This document shows positions 15,217 through 25,074 of a stretch of DNA of 64,000 nucleotides, one piece after another. Location of the stretch: positions 1,488,001-1,552,000 of the forward strand of contig CBDDCL010000015.1 of assembly GCA_965226245.1 (NCBI GenBank), in the 5' to 3' direction. How positions within the stretch are numbered: the first letter of the stretch is position 1; each line of letters starts with the position of its first letter. Below the pieces are notes generated by a model. It saw nothing but the letters and a program-made list of their open reading frames with translations, made no database searches and was not told the origin of the DNA. Both the position numbers and the translations under genes were made by a program. Source of the stretch: CBDCYS01 sp965226245. Its GTDB lineage: Bacteria > Acidobacteriota > Terriglobia > Bryobacterales > UBA6623.

Positions 15217-16058
15217 ATGGGATCTCTAGAAATTACGTTCGAGCAGCGGTTATTGCTGTTGCCGCTGATCTTTTTCGCGGCGTTTGCGGTCTTTGTATTC
15301 GTCCATCGTTACCGTCATCAAGCGGGCTGGGCTTTGAAGGAACGGCTTGCCGAGTTCTTCCTTGTCGGCGCAAGCATGCTCTTGTTGGGCGCCTTCCTCA
15401 CGACCTTGTTCGAAACCGAAGAGCGGGTGGCTCGAGAGTTCCATCGCCTCTATCACGACAAATGGTACGAGAGCACGATACTTCAAACACGCTGGAAGGG
15501 CGTTGAGCTCCTCAAATGCCCGCTCGATCTGTGGGTCGTTCAAGAGATTATTCATGAAACAAAACCCGACGTGATCATTGAGACGGGTACCTGGCGCGGA
15601 GGCAGTGCCTACTATTTCGCGTCTTTGTTCGATAGTTGCGGTTGTTCGATATGTTTGGCAAAGGGAGAGTGCTGACCGTTGATATCGAGAAATACGATGT
15701 GCCCCGGCACGACAGAATTACCTACTTCATTGGTTCGTCGACGTCTCCCGAAATCATTGAAAAATTCAAAAACTCCATCAGCGACGAAGACAATGTGATG
15801 GTCGTGCTTGATTCCAGTCACGAAACCGGCCACGTATTGAATGAGTTGAGACTCTACAGTGATATGGTCAGTGTCGGCAGTTACCTGATCGTGGAAGACA
15901 TGCACCTCGCCGGTCATCCCGTTGACATCGGGGACGGGGACCCGACCGCGGCTGTCGAACAGTTCTTGAGAGAGCGCGACGATTTTGTGCCCGACAGGAG
16001 CCGCGAAAAGTTTGTCCTGACTTGGAACCGCGGTGGCTGGCTAAGACGGGTCCGATAG
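15217..16058 (+). pseudogene. Second CmcI-like gene, frameshifted by a 17-bp insertion
   Basis: A close paralogue of the gene at 14338, with the same two membrane helices, WRGGSAYYFASLFD, and VLTVDIEKYDVPRHDRITYFIGSS on the other side of the break. At 15634-15650 a 17-bp insertion (AGTTGCGG plus a second TTGTTCGAT) shifts the frame; reading resumes in the frame that ends at 16058. Removing the 17 bp restores a protein of about 275 residues. The duplicated 9-mer looks like a target duplication left after imprecise excision of a transposon. Confidence 0.8.
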
Positions 16059-16070
16059 AGACACGAGGGA

Positions 16071-17220
16071 ATGCGGGGAAGAGTACTCCCCAGAACTCCG
16101 CTTGTTGCCGGACTTATTTTCTCGCTGTCGTTGTATATACGAATCTCGCACCTGGCTCTATTGCCGATGCTGGTGGCCGCCTACCAGCCGCTCTCGAGTG
16201 GACGGACTGCGCATTACGCCAAGGTTCTTTGCGGTGTCGTCATTGGATGGGCGCCGCTTCTCGTTCTCAACCACGTGCTGTGGGGCGCGCCGCTGAGAGG
16301 CGCCTACGCCCGCTTGCCGATCTTCGGAAACGGGCAGGTTGCGTTCGACACGAGCAGCCACGCATTCGGCTTGGTGTTCTTGACACAGGGTTGGCGCCAC
16401 CGCCTCTTCGATGACTGGGAAGGGCTGCTGGCAACGTCTCCGATTTGGTATCTCGTGCCGCTGATGGTTTGGATCGCTTGGAAACATCCCCAACGGCGCC
16501 TCCTATTAACCTGAATTATGCATTGCGGGGTGCATCTGAGGAGGGCTGAGCCGCAAGGGACCATTGGGGAACGCCCGAAAACATGGGGTAAAAAGGTAGG
16601 CTGGCAAAGATTCCAGCTTCACCAGCCAACCCAAAGGAGGTCACCCAAATGGTTACCAAGCGAAAACAGCATAGCTCCCAAAGGGCCGTCAAACAAGGCC
16701 CAGCCGTGACGGTCTCGCAGCCCAATAAAATCGGGGCATCCACGCCTTGACAACTTCCGCGGCAGGAAGCCGACTCCCTACGGCGGCTTGCCGCCGGTAG
16801 TCGAGAGGGCGTTGATCTGAGAGCCTGGCTATGCGCTATGCATAAAATTTTATGCACTGGCCGCAACGTACTGGAAACACGCCACTTCGGAGCGGGGTTT
16901 TGCCGACGCGGATTCTGGGCGGGAGGGGAAACCGGGGACGGAGAAGCCAAAAGACCAGTTGCCGAGCTCCCACCTTACGACGGCCGTCAAGCCGCTACGA
17001 ACGCAGCCGCACTCGCAAAGCGAATCTGTGCATAATTCAGGTATTAACGGTGCTTGCAGGCGCCTGCGGCTATACCCTGCTGATGCTGACTTTCAGCTAT
17101 TGGGAGTCGGCCAACGGCCCCCGGTTCGTGTTCCCCTGCACGGCCCTGCTGCTGGTGCTGGCCGCGGCGCTGCTCGATAGGATCATGCACCCCCGGGGGT
17201 CGCAAAGTGCGTCCGATTGA
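16071..17220 (+). pseudogene. Polytopic membrane protein (GT39-like?), interrupted and N-truncated
   Basis: Two coding pieces, 16071-16514 and 17042-17220, join perfectly if the 532-bp relic at 16510-17041 and one copy of its 6-bp duplication are removed (KHPQRRLLLT then VLAGACGYTLLML). The joined product has four or five hydrophobic helices and ends in RFVFPCTALLLVLAAALLD, resembling the C-terminal part of dolichyl-phosphate-mannose-type glycosyltransferases. The start at 16071 seems internal, because helix packing expected upstream is absent. The family is uncertain. Confidence 0.6.
16510..17041 (+). mobile_element. Non-autonomous IS1380 relic
   Basis: 532 bp with the same ends as the two full IS1380 copies, CCTGAATTATGCA and TGCATAATTCAGG, flanked by TATTAA on both sides. 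It retains the first 30 or so transposase codons (ATG 16650, MVTKRKQHS, stopping early) and part of the 3' non-coding end. The interior is deleted. Sequence divergence from the full copies shows it is older; it could only move in trans. Confidence 0.85.
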
Positions 17221-17313
17221 TACGGTTGAAGCTTCCGATTGAACCCGCCTCGGCCGCGGATCGGTGAGGGCTTCCTTGACGGCCCTCGATCGCGTACGGA
17301 ATGATGATGCTTC

Positions 17314-18264
17314 GTGCTGAGCCTAGTCCATCCCCGCGTGATCGATCAGGCCGGGAAACTTCGCCGGACTTTCCAAGAAAACAAACCGTTCCGCCACATC
17401 GTCATTGACAGCTTTCTCACCTCTTCGTTCCTGGAGCAACTTACCGCCGATTTCCCTCCATTTGATTCCAAGCATGCCCTCAATGAGTTCGGAGAAGTCG
17501 GCGGCAAAGCCGTTGTGCAAGACCTGGCCCGGCTCGGCCGTCCCTACCAGGATTTTGACCGGCTGATCGGCTCGCGCGAATTTCTTTCTCTGGTAGAGAA
17601 CATCACCGGCATCCCCAAGCTGCTGTACGATCCGGACTACGCCGGCGGCGGCGCCCACGAGAACCTGAACGGGCAAGACCTGGACCCTCACGTTGACTTC
17701 AACTACCATCCGCGCAGGAATCTTCACCGCCGCCTCAACCTGATCCTGTTTCTCAACCCCGAGTGGGATACCGCCTGGGGCGGAGCTTTAGAACTTCACG
17801 AAGACCCCTGGCGAGCCACCGGGCAGAACCGCGTCACGACCATCCAGCCGGCCGAAAACCGCTGTGTCATCTTCGAAACTTCCGAACACTCCTGGCATGG
17901 ATTCCCCAAGATAAACCTTCCCGCGGACAAAAAGCACATTTCACGGCGGTCAATCGCTGTTTACTTCTACACCAAGCAGCGCCCCCGCCGGGAGATCGCG
18001 CCGTCACACGCCACCGTCTATGTTCAGCGGCAACTGCCCGAGCATATCCGCGCCGGCCACAAGTTGGAGGAAGAAGACGTCGCGACGCTTCACGCTCTCC
18101 TGGGGCGCCGGGACAAGCAGATCCAATTCCTCTACGAAAGGGAACTCAAGTTCTCATCCATGATCGAGCGGATCGTCAACTCGCCCTCTCACCGTGCCGG
18201 ACGGTTCCTCACCTGGCCCCTGCGTAAGATTGCGGCGTTAGCCAAGTTGCGCCGTGACCGCTAA
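17314..18264 (+). CDS. 2-oxoglutarate/Fe(II)-dependent oxygenase (prolyl-hydroxylase-like)
   Basis: A 316-residue oxygenase of the PKHD/prolyl 4-hydroxylase type. The iron triad appears as H126 and D128 (LDPHVDFNYH) and H195 (HSWHGFP), with R211/R212 (SRRSIAVYFYT) as candidate 2OG anchors. A C-terminal helical extension after about residue 240 contains KLEEEDVATLHALLGRRDKQ, possibly a coiled coil. The start is GTG 17314, with no ATG nearby. It follows the CmcI-like and membrane-protein remnants on the same strand and may hydroxylate a product of that cluster. Confidence 0.82.
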   Translation: MLSLVHPRVIDQAGKLRRTFQENKPFRHIVIDSFLTSSFLEQLTADFPPFDSKHALNEFGEVGGKAVVQDLARLGRPYQDFDRLIGSREFLSLVENITGIPKLLYDPDYAGGGAHENLNGQDLDPHVDFNYHPRRNLHRRLNLILFLNPEWDTAWGGALELHEDPWRATGQNRVTTIQPAENRCVIFETSEHSWHGFPKINLPADKKHISRRSIAVYFYTKQRPRREIAPSHATVYVQRQLPEHIRAGHKLEEEDVATLHALLGRRDKQIQFLYERELKFSSMIERIVNSPSHRAGRFLTWPLRKIAALAKLRRDR

Positions 18265-18403
18265 GCGGCAGAAAATTCGGGAGCCAGACTCGGAGCCCCG
18301 ACCGTCAGGGAGGGGTTAGCCGCTACGACGCGCTCATCCGCCAGTAGCCACGATCCCCTCTTTGGTTGCAGCTGGTCCGCGTGAGGTGCTGAGAAATGCT
18401 GGT

Positions 18404-18655
18404 TCAGTAGGGAGGTCCGAGTCTGACAAACTCGAAGTTCAAGGGGTCGAGGTCTCGGCCGCGCAATATCGCGACACAATCTTGGATCGTGTCTCCGAGC
18501 GCCTCAATGCGTTGAAGAGGCAGAGTCTCGGGAGTGTAGATCTCACGGGCGGCGAACTTCCCAATAAGCGCTTCACGCTCGCTTAGAGTCAATCGGTCGA
18601 CGGATCGGCCAATGAATTTTTCCAGATCGGACTTCGATGCCACGGGCATATTCAT
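18404..18655 (-). CDS. Small protein of unknown function
   Basis: An 83-residue frame beginning MNMPVASKSDLEKFIGRSVD. The composition is protein-like (mixed charged and aliphatic, mostly helical), and it is not a mirror of a gene on the other strand. No domain is recognised, and no clear ribosome-binding site precedes either of the two possible Met codons. The 3' end lies close to a repeat-like stretch (18378-18408) also seen near 11983-12011. Confidence 0.4.
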   Translation of the reverse strand: MNMPVASKSDLEKFIGRSVDRLTLSEREALIGKFAAREIYTPETLPLQRIEALGDTIQDCVAILRGRDLDPLNFEFVRLGPPY

Positions 18656-18709
18656 ATTGGATCAAAACCGGTGCTCCTCAGGCAACCGCGGGGTGATGCG
18701 GGTTAAGCC

Positions 18710-18942
18710 CAATACTGTCCACTTAGTATCCGTACAGTCAAATCGTTTCCGATTGTGGCAGGAAATTTCAGATGGTCGAACAGAGCCGCGGACGGAAGTC
18801 CGCGGACGGGGCGTAGGAGAACAATCGCATCCTTACGCCTCTGCAGCAAAGCTCTGTGAGGCGTTCGTTCGTTGCTGCCCGATACAAGAGCACGTGCCAT
18901 TGAACCAAAACCCTCCGCGGAACTGCTAACTGAACAGTACTG
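18710..18942. mobile_element. MITE, CAATACTG family, copy 1
   Basis: A 233-bp non-coding element with imperfect 17-bp terminal inverted repeats (CAATACTGTCCACTTAG and the complement of CAGTACTGTTCAGTTAG). The direct repeat GGGTTAAGCC (18700-18709 and 18943-18952) flanks it exactly. A related element is at 38985-39256 and a fragment at 35963-36048. Confidence 0.75.
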
Positions 18943-19008
18943 GGGTTAAGCCAGGGAGTAGGTGATTTCCCTCGCATATCGAATAATCTGGTGCGGGTAA
19001 GATGGGGT

Positions 19009-22000
19009 ATGTCCAGGCCCGTTGGTCGGAAAAACAGCCTCGCATCCCCCTGCCTGCTTCTCGCTCTGGCGCTGTGTGCCAGTTCGCCGGCGAGCGGCCA
19101 AAACCTCCGCGTTAATCCCGGCAATCTGGTTTTCGAGGTTCAGCAGGGCGGTTCGCCGCCGCCGGCGCAACTGCTGCAAGTCACTTCCAGCCCCTCCGGA
19201 CAAAGTTTTTCCGCCCAAGTCCAAGTGACGATTGTCGCCAACAACTGGCTGAAGCTCGACATGGCGAACGGAACTACCCCCTCCGCGATCGCCGTCACGG
19301 TTGACCCGGCGCTGCTTGGCCTGGGGCAACGAAGCGCCAACATCATCGTCAGTCTCAACGGTACGGATGAGACCGCCATCATCAGCGTGATTGCATCCGG
19401 GCCGGGTGGCGGGGGTGGCGGCGGTGACTCCCCCTCGATCGGCGTCGAGCCCGCGGCTCTGAGTTTCGGCGCCTTGGTGCAAGGCGTGAATCCCGCGTCG
19501 CGGGCGCTGGCCATTCGCAATACCGGCACGGGAACTCTCAGCTACGCGTTAGATGTCGTTTACCCCGGCCCGGGCCCGGCCGGATGGATCCAGTTGTCGA
19601 CCCCTTTCGGAACTTCGACGGGCTCCCCCTCAACCCATCAAGTTTCCGCGGACGCCGCCGGGCTTCCCGCCGGACAGTTTTTCGCCACAATTCGGATCAC
19701 GGGAAATGCAGCGAACAGCCCGCGCGACATACCCGTGAGCCTCGCCATCGGATCGGCGCCAACGATCCTGCTGGAGCCAGGCAGCCTCGAGTTTTCCGGT
19801 TTCGAGGGAGCAACGATTTCAGCGACCCAGACACTGCGCATCTCTAGCGCCGCAACTCCGGGCCTTTCCTACCAAGTCACGGCCAACCAGCCCTGGCTCT
19901 CCGTTTCCCCAGCCAGCGGCAATACAGATTCCGGTCCCCGTTTGCACCATGTCGGCGTGGATTTGGCCGCTCTCTCCCCCGGTACCTTTCTTGGGCTTGT
20001 CAGCGTTGAGAGCGCCGCGGCAGCCAACTCGCCGCAAACCGCGCTGGTGACCTTGACGGTTCATCCGGTGGGTTTACTCTCTGCCTCCCCGGCCAGTTTC
20101 AGCTTCTTCGGACCGACGGGCATACCAATCAGAGAAAAGAAGATCCTAAGCCTGTTCAGCACCTCGCTCGAGGGTTTTTCATGGATCGCGGCAGTCAGCC
20201 CGCCCCAAGCCACTTGGCTGCGACTGTCTCCCGCCGAAGGTGGAGTGCCCGGGAACCTTTTTGTCGAAATCGACAACGCCGGACTCGCCGCCGGAGAAAA
20301 GACGGCGGAAATACACATCACTCCCGTGCTGGCCGAGGCTTCGCCGCTCGCAACCCCTCCACTGCCCATTACCCAGTCAACGCCCGCTGTCGTAATCCCG
20401 GTCAGCTTAACGCTTCAAAACCAGGGCCCTGTACTGGGCGCCACGCCGGCCGTCTTGAGCTTCTCCGCCTCGGAAACAAACCCGCGGGTTCTCCATCAGA
20501 ACTTGCTCGTGAAAAACAACGGCGGCCCCGAGCTTGGCTGGACCGCGGTTGCTGAAACGGAGCACGGCCTCGATTGGCTCAATATCTTGCCCGCTGCCGG
20601 AACTGCTCCCACGCTGGCGCGGGTTTCGGCCAGCACGGCCGGCTTGGTGGCGGGCGTCCATCAGGGAAGAATTGCAATCGAGGCCGGACCGCAAAAGCTT
20701 TCCGTGCCGGTGAGTCTCCTCGTGTCTCCGCGAGGCGGCATCTTGACAACGGATCAATCAGGAGTTCTTTTCGACACCGTGGAAGGCGGCGGCGCGCTGG
20801 GAGATCAGGAGGTCCGTGTGCTGAATACCGGAACGGATCCGCTGTTGTGGAACGCGAGCATAAGTGAACAAGCAGGCGACACCGTGTGGCTAGCGGTTTC
20901 GCCGGACACTGGTTCCGCTTTACCCCTCGCCCTGGGGGAGGATCCAGCCCGCATATCACTCTCGGCAAACCCGAACGGGCTTCCCGCCGGAACCTATACG
21001 GCGCTGGCCATGGTCCGCTCCCAGTCCCAAGGCTCGCTCCGCTTTATAACGGTAGTGCTCAACGTACGCGCCGCCACCGCAACACCGGCTTTGAGCATGA
21101 GTCCCGGAGGGCTGTTCTTTGTTGGCGGCAATAGTTCCGGTGCGCAGGCTCAAGCGTTTCGGGTCTCCCGAAACCGCGGCGGGGAGATTGGATTCCAGGC
21201 CGCCGCGGCCACTCTTGACGGCGAACCCTGGCTCAGGGTGACACCCGCTTCTGGCAACACGTCGCTATCCGGCAGCACGTCTCTAACTGTCGAGGTGAAC
21301 CCGGAAGGACTTCCGGGTGGTGTCTATGAGGGCCTTGTGAGCGTCACTTTTGGCAATGGAATCGTGCAATCAGCGCCAACTTCGCTCTTGGTTTCGCCCG
21401 AACTCGGCTGTATCTCTTCCGGAGCCCAGCTTGCTTCCGTCTCTCCGTTTCAAAACTACACGGTCTTCGCCGGGCGCCCCGCAAGAATCGAAGCTTTACT
21501 CACGGACGCTGTCTGTGGCAGGATCGTTTCCGATGGGTCCCTGCTCGCCGAGTTCAGCAATGGCGACCCCGCCATGCACCTCCGCTACGCCGGCAACGGA
21601 CGTTACGCGGCCACATGGGTTCCCCGAAGCGCCTCTCCGCAAGTAAGCCTGTACCTCACGGCGCGAGCCGGCCCGTGGGTGGCCGAGACAACGCTTGTCG
21701 GCAATGTCAGCAACACAAGCGCGCCGATTCTTTCTCGGAATGGAACCGTTAACGGAGCTAGCTTTGCACCTGAAGAGCCGCTGGCCCCCGGCGGCATCAT
21801 CAGCAGTTTCGGATTCAATCTGGCCCCGGGCAACTTCGCGGCCACGTCGATACCGCTTCCCAGCTCGCTCGGCGGTCTGACACTTCTTGCCGGCGGACGT
21901 GCGGTGCCTCTCTACTTCGCCGGGGCCGGTCAGATCAACGCGCAACTGCCTTTCGAAGCCTCGCCAGGAGCGGCGACCCAGTTGATCGCCCGCGTCAATG

Positions 22001-22443
22001 GCCGTCACTCCGTGCCCCAAGAGGCCGTCGTGGCCGCGGCCCGGCCCGGAGTGTTTCTGATGCTTTCCTCCAGCAGCCCGGCTCGCGCGATCGCGCAGAA
22101 TCAGGACCTGAGCTTGAATACGCCGGATAACCCTGCTGTCCGCGGCCAGGCCGTGATTCTGTATTTGACCGGCCTGGGGGCGGTATTTCCGCCGGTCGTG
22201 ACAGGCGCGGCGGCGCCCGCGGCGGAACCGCTCGCCCGTGCCGAGTTAGAAGCCACCGCAAGGGTAGGCGATGAACAAGCCGAAGTCCTCTTCCTGGGTC
22301 TGACCCCGAATTTCGTTGGTTTGGGACAGGCCAACATTCTGATTCCCGCCATCGCGCGGATCGGCCCCGACATTCCCATCGTTGTTACCATAAACGGTCA
22401 GCGCAGCAATCCCGCCGTCATCGCAATTGCGGATCAGCCCTAA
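19009..22443 (+). CDS. Large secreted BACON-like repeat protein with Solibacter-type C-terminal domain
   Basis: A 1,144-residue exported protein. A signal peptide (CLLLALALCASSPASG) is followed by about seven Ig/BACON-like repeats with recurring patterns PWLSVSPASGNT, LPAGxFxxxIxI and NTGTGTLSY (residues 30-820). A Gly-rich linker lies near residue 130. The final 240 residues match the Solibacter C-terminal domain: NGASFAPEEPLAPGGIISSF, YFAGAGQINAQLPFE, and VILYLTGLGAVFPPV, ending in a VTINGQRSNPAVIAI strand. Such proteins are abundant in Solibacter relatives and are thought to be surface or extracellular, with unknown ligands. ATG 19009 is preferred to GTG 18991. Confidence 0.88.
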   Translation: MSRPVGRKNSLASPCLLLALALCASSPASGQNLRVNPGNLVFEVQQGGSPPPAQLLQVTSSPSGQSFSAQVQVTIVANNWLKLDMANGTTPSAIAVTVDPALLGLGQRSANIIVSLNGTDETAIISVIASGPGGGGGGGDSPSIGVEPAALSFGALVQGVNPASRALAIRNTGTGTLSYALDVVYPGPGPAGWIQLSTPFGTSTGSPSTHQVSADAAGLPAGQFFATIRITGNAANSPRDIPVSLAIGSAPTILLEPGSLEFSGFEGATISATQTLRISSAATPGLSYQVTANQPWLSVSPASGNTDSGPRLHHVGVDLAALSPGTFLGLVSVESAAAANSPQTALVTLTVHPVGLLSASPASFSFFGPTGIPIREKKILSLFSTSLEGFSWIAAVSPPQATWLRLSPAEGGVPGNLFVEIDNAGLAAGEKTAEIHITPVLAEASPLATPPLPITQSTPAVVIPVSLTLQNQGPVLGATPAVLSFSASETNPRVLHQNLLVKNNGGPELGWTAVAETEHGLDWLNILPAAGTAPTLARVSASTAGLVAGVHQGRIAIEAGPQKLSVPVSLLVSPRGGILTTDQSGVLFDTVEGGGALGDQEVRVLNTGTDPLLWNASISEQAGDTVWLAVSPDTGSALPLALGEDPARISLSANPNGLPAGTYTALAMVRSQSQGSLRFITVVLNVRAATATPALSMSPGGLFFVGGNSSGAQAQAFRVSRNRGGEIGFQAAAATLDGEPWLRVTPASGNTSLSGSTSLTVEVNPEGLPGGVYEGLVSVTFGNGIVQSAPTSLLVSPELGCISSGAQLASVSPFQNYTVFAGRPARIEALLTDAVCGRIVSDGSLLAEFSNGDPAMHLRYAGNGRYAATWVPRSASPQVSLYLTARAGPWVAETTLVGNVSNTSAPILSRNGTVNGASFAPEEPLAPGGIISSFGFNLAPGNFAATSIPLPSSLGGLTLLAGGRAVPLYFAGAGQINAQLPFEASPGAATQLIARVNGRHSVPQEAVVAAARPGVFLMLSSSSPARAIAQNQDLSLNTPDNPAVRGQAVILYLTGLGAVFPPVVTGAAAPAAEPLARAELEATARVGDEQAEVLFLGLTPNFVGLGQANILIPAIARIGPDIPIVVTINGQRSNPAVIAIADQP

Positions 22444-22466
22444 GACTTCCCCAATAGCAGCCGCTC

Positions 22467-23246
22467 ATGAACCCTCATCTGGCGCGTATTCGACTGTATC
22501 CGATCAAGTCTCTCGACCCATTGGAGGTCGACGAGGTTGTTGTGTTGCGGGACGCCGGCTTGGCCCACGACCGGGAATTCTGCTTGCTCGACGAAAACGG
22601 CGGCATCGTCAACGGCAAGCGATTCGGAGAGCAGCTCATCCCCATCCGCTCGGAAGTTGACCTCGGCTTGGGTGAGCTGACCCTGCATGCCAACGGAAGC
22701 AGTCAGATCTTCCGTCTTGACAACGACAGCTACGAGATTGAGAGTTGGTTTTCGAGCCACTTAGGCCGGCCCGTTACGCTGGCCCGCAACTCCCAAAGCG
22801 GCTTCCCGGACGATTCGGAAGCCCCGGGGCCCACGCTCGTTAGCACTGCGACCCTGCGTGAAGTCGCGTCCTGGTTCCCGCGATCTTCGGCCGGCGAAAT
22901 GCGTCGCCGTTTCCGCGCCAACCTGGAGATCGACGGCGTACCTGCGTTCTGGGAGGATCAGCTCTACGGGCCTGACGGGGAGATGATATCCTTCCGCATC
23001 GGTGACGTCACGATGGAAGGCGTGAATCCTTGCGCCCGTTGCACGGTCCCGGCACGAAATCCGGAAACGGGCCGGATCGAAGAATCCGCTTTCGCCAAGA
23101 TTTTTGCTGAGCGAAGGCGAGATACGCTGCCCTCATGGGCCGACAAAAGCCGCTTTGATCACTACTACCGCTTATCCATCAACACTCGGATCCAGGGATC
23201 CGAGGCGGGCAAGGTGCTGCATCGGTCCGACGAAGTGCTTGTTTGA
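22467..23246 (+). CDS. MOSC-domain molybdenum-cofactor protein (YcbX/mARC-like)
   Basis: A 259-residue protein with the MOSC N-terminal beta-barrel (LARIRLYPIKSLDPLEVDEV, GLAHDREFCLLDENG) followed by the MOSC domain (RFRANLEIDGVPAFWEDQ). The conserved cysteine motif is GVNPCARCTVPARNPETG, with C189 and C192; one would ligate molybdenum. Family members reduce N-hydroxylated compounds or handle the sulfurated cofactor. It lacks the ferredoxin domain of some YcbX proteins. It begins 24 bp after the large secreted protein on the same strand, but no functional link is apparent. Confidence 0.88.
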   Translation: MNPHLARIRLYPIKSLDPLEVDEVVVLRDAGLAHDREFCLLDENGGIVNGKRFGEQLIPIRSEVDLGLGELTLHANGSSQIFRLDNDSYEIESWFSSHLGRPVTLARNSQSGFPDDSEAPGPTLVSTATLREVASWFPRSSAGEMRRRFRANLEIDGVPAFWEDQLYGPDGEMISFRIGDVTMEGVNPCARCTVPARNPETGRIEESAFAKIFAERRRDTLPSWADKSRFDHYYRLSINTRIQGSEAGKVLHRSDEVLV

Positions 23247-23361
23247 CAAGAGCCTGGTATCTCAGGCGGTCACCCGTCATGGTCCCCTTTGCAGTGATTG
23301 AAACAAAAGAGGTTGGCGGTTGGGGTATAAAGTTTCTTTACAAAATTGCAGTATTCTACAG

Positions 23362-24388
23362 ATGGGGTATTTAGTTGACTCCAGTAGCCACAATATGTTG
23401 TGGTTGGGGGCATGAAGGAGGACTACCCCCGAAACCTCGTCGAGTTGGAAGCTCGATTCTCGACCGAGGAGGCGTGCCGGGAGTACCTGCTGAAGCTGCG
23501 CTGGCCGGAGGGGTTCGTGTGCCCGCGCTGTGGGATCCAGTCCTCATGGGCCAGCAAACGCAATCTGCTGCTCTGCGCCGACTGCGGTTACCAGGCCTCG
23601 GTGACGGCGGGCACGATTTTCCAGGACACCCGCAAGCCCTTGACGTTGTGGTTCCGGGCGGCTTGGTGGGTGACAACGCAAAAAGGCGGGGCCAGCGCGC
23701 TGGAGTTGCAGCGGGTCTTGGGTTTGGGTAGCTATGTAACCGCCTGGACCTGGCTGCACAAGTTCCGCCGCGCCATGGTGCGCCCCGGTCGCAATCGGCT
23801 GGTCGGCCGGGTGGAGGTGGACGAAACGTATGTGGGCGGAGTCGAAGAGGGCGTCCGAGGTCGCGAAATGGTTGGCAAAGCGTTAGTTGCGGTTGCTGCC
23901 GAGGAGGATGGGCGCGGTATGGGTCGCATCCGGCTCCGTCGGATCGCGGATGCCTCAGCGGCGAGCTTGGAAGCCTTTGTCGAAGAAGCTATCCAACCTG
24001 GCAGCCTCGTGCACACCGACGGCTGGGAAGGCTATGCGGGATTGGAGAACAAAGGATACCGCCATGAAGTCACCGTGCTGCGCGGGAAGCGGCAATCGGC
24101 GAGTAAGCTGCTGCCGAGAGTCCATCGTGTCGCCTCTCTGCTAAAGCGCTGGCTGTTGGGGACCCACCAGGGGGCTGTCAGTCACGAGTATTTGGACTAC
24201 TACCTGGACGAGTTCACGTTCCGCTTCAACCGGCGGACCTCACGGTCGCGCGGCAAACTTTTCTATCGCCTCCTCCAGCAGGCGGTCGCCGCCGACCCTG
24301 CTCCCTATAAGACAATGGTCGAGGCCACCAGGGCCGGCACCCCCACCCCCAAGATGTAGTGGCTACTGGAGTCAACTAAATACCCCAT
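23362..24388 (+). mobile_element. IS1595-family insertion sequence, copy 2
   Basis: 1,027 bp, apparently identical to copy 1, with the same terminal repeats. A 9-bp direct repeat ATTCTACAG (23353-23361 and 24389-24397) flanks it. It lies in intergenic DNA after the MOSC gene. Confidence 0.92.
23412..24359 (+). CDS. IS1595-family transposase, copy 2
   Basis: 315 residues, identical in sequence to the transposase at 13361-14308, with the same zinc ribbon and DDE-type core (VEVDETYVGG, HTDGWEGY). Identity between the two copies argues for very recent movement within this chromosome. Confidence 0.92.
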   Translation: MKEDYPRNLVELEARFSTEEACREYLLKLRWPEGFVCPRCGIQSSWASKRNLLLCADCGYQASVTAGTIFQDTRKPLTLWFRAAWWVTTQKGGASALELQRVLGLGSYVTAWTWLHKFRRAMVRPGRNRLVGRVEVDETYVGGVEEGVRGREMVGKALVAVAAEEDGRGMGRIRLRRIADASAASLEAFVEEAIQPGSLVHTDGWEGYAGLENKGYRHEVTVLRGKRQSASKLLPRVHRVASLLKRWLLGTHQGAVSHEYLDYYLDEFTFRFNRRTSRSRGKLFYRLLQQAVAADPAPYKTMVEATRAGTPTPKM

Positions 24389-24662
24389 ATTCTACAGTTT
24401 TCTACAGGGTCTCGGCTAAAGACGCCCCGATTTGGGCATCTCGTATTGATGCCGGCCTCTAGTGTTTTTGTTTTCAGCGGCTTGAGTTGAGGGTGATGGG
24501 CGGCCGATCGGTAAACCCCGTGGCAAAGTGGCCGTTTTCCGTGCGGGTTTGTCTGTTTTTCGTCCCTCACGCGAGTTGGCCGGAAACCGAGCGGGGGACG
24601 TTTGGTAGTGGAGAACAGTGTTGCGTTTGGGGGCGCTTGACCCCAGGCTTCCGCCTGGGGCT

Positions 24663-24720
24663 CTGATACTGCTTTCCGGGGTCCTGATACTGCTTTCCGG
24701 GGTCCCTGATAGTGCTTTGT
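24663..24720. repeat. 21-bp tandem repeat, about 2.7 copies
   Basis: Two exact copies of CTGATACTGCTTTCCGGGGTC (24663-24683, 24684-24704) and a third partial, diverged copy. It is non-coding. Confidence 0.8.
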
Positions 24721-25074
24721 TGTTGACAGATGACAGAGGCATAGGAGGTCTCGCGGCAGCGGTGTCTGAATTCGCCTGTGATCCGCCTTCGCGGCTCTTA
24801 GTTTACCAGGCGGTGTCAAGTTTCTTGGGGCGTTTTTGGATTAAGTTGTTGAAAACAATTGGCGCAAAGGGTTGTGACTGGGCGAGCGCTTGTTGTTAAT
24901 TGGCAAGCTTTCAGGGGTCCGCGATACTAGCAAATCTCAAGAGCATGCAGTAGACGGTGGGGCTGGAGCCCCAACGCGGCACGGCTGGAGCCGTACGCCA
25001 CGAGGCGGCGCTCACGGATATAGAGGCGGGTCGGTCGGCCGCGGGCGAACTTAGGGTTGGCGCCTGTTTAGTTT

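Noticed and set aside
24618..24899. 93-codon plus-strand frame in repeat-rich DNA
   Set aside because: It reads through the 21-bp tandem repeat (LLSGVLILLSGV) and has no family signal.
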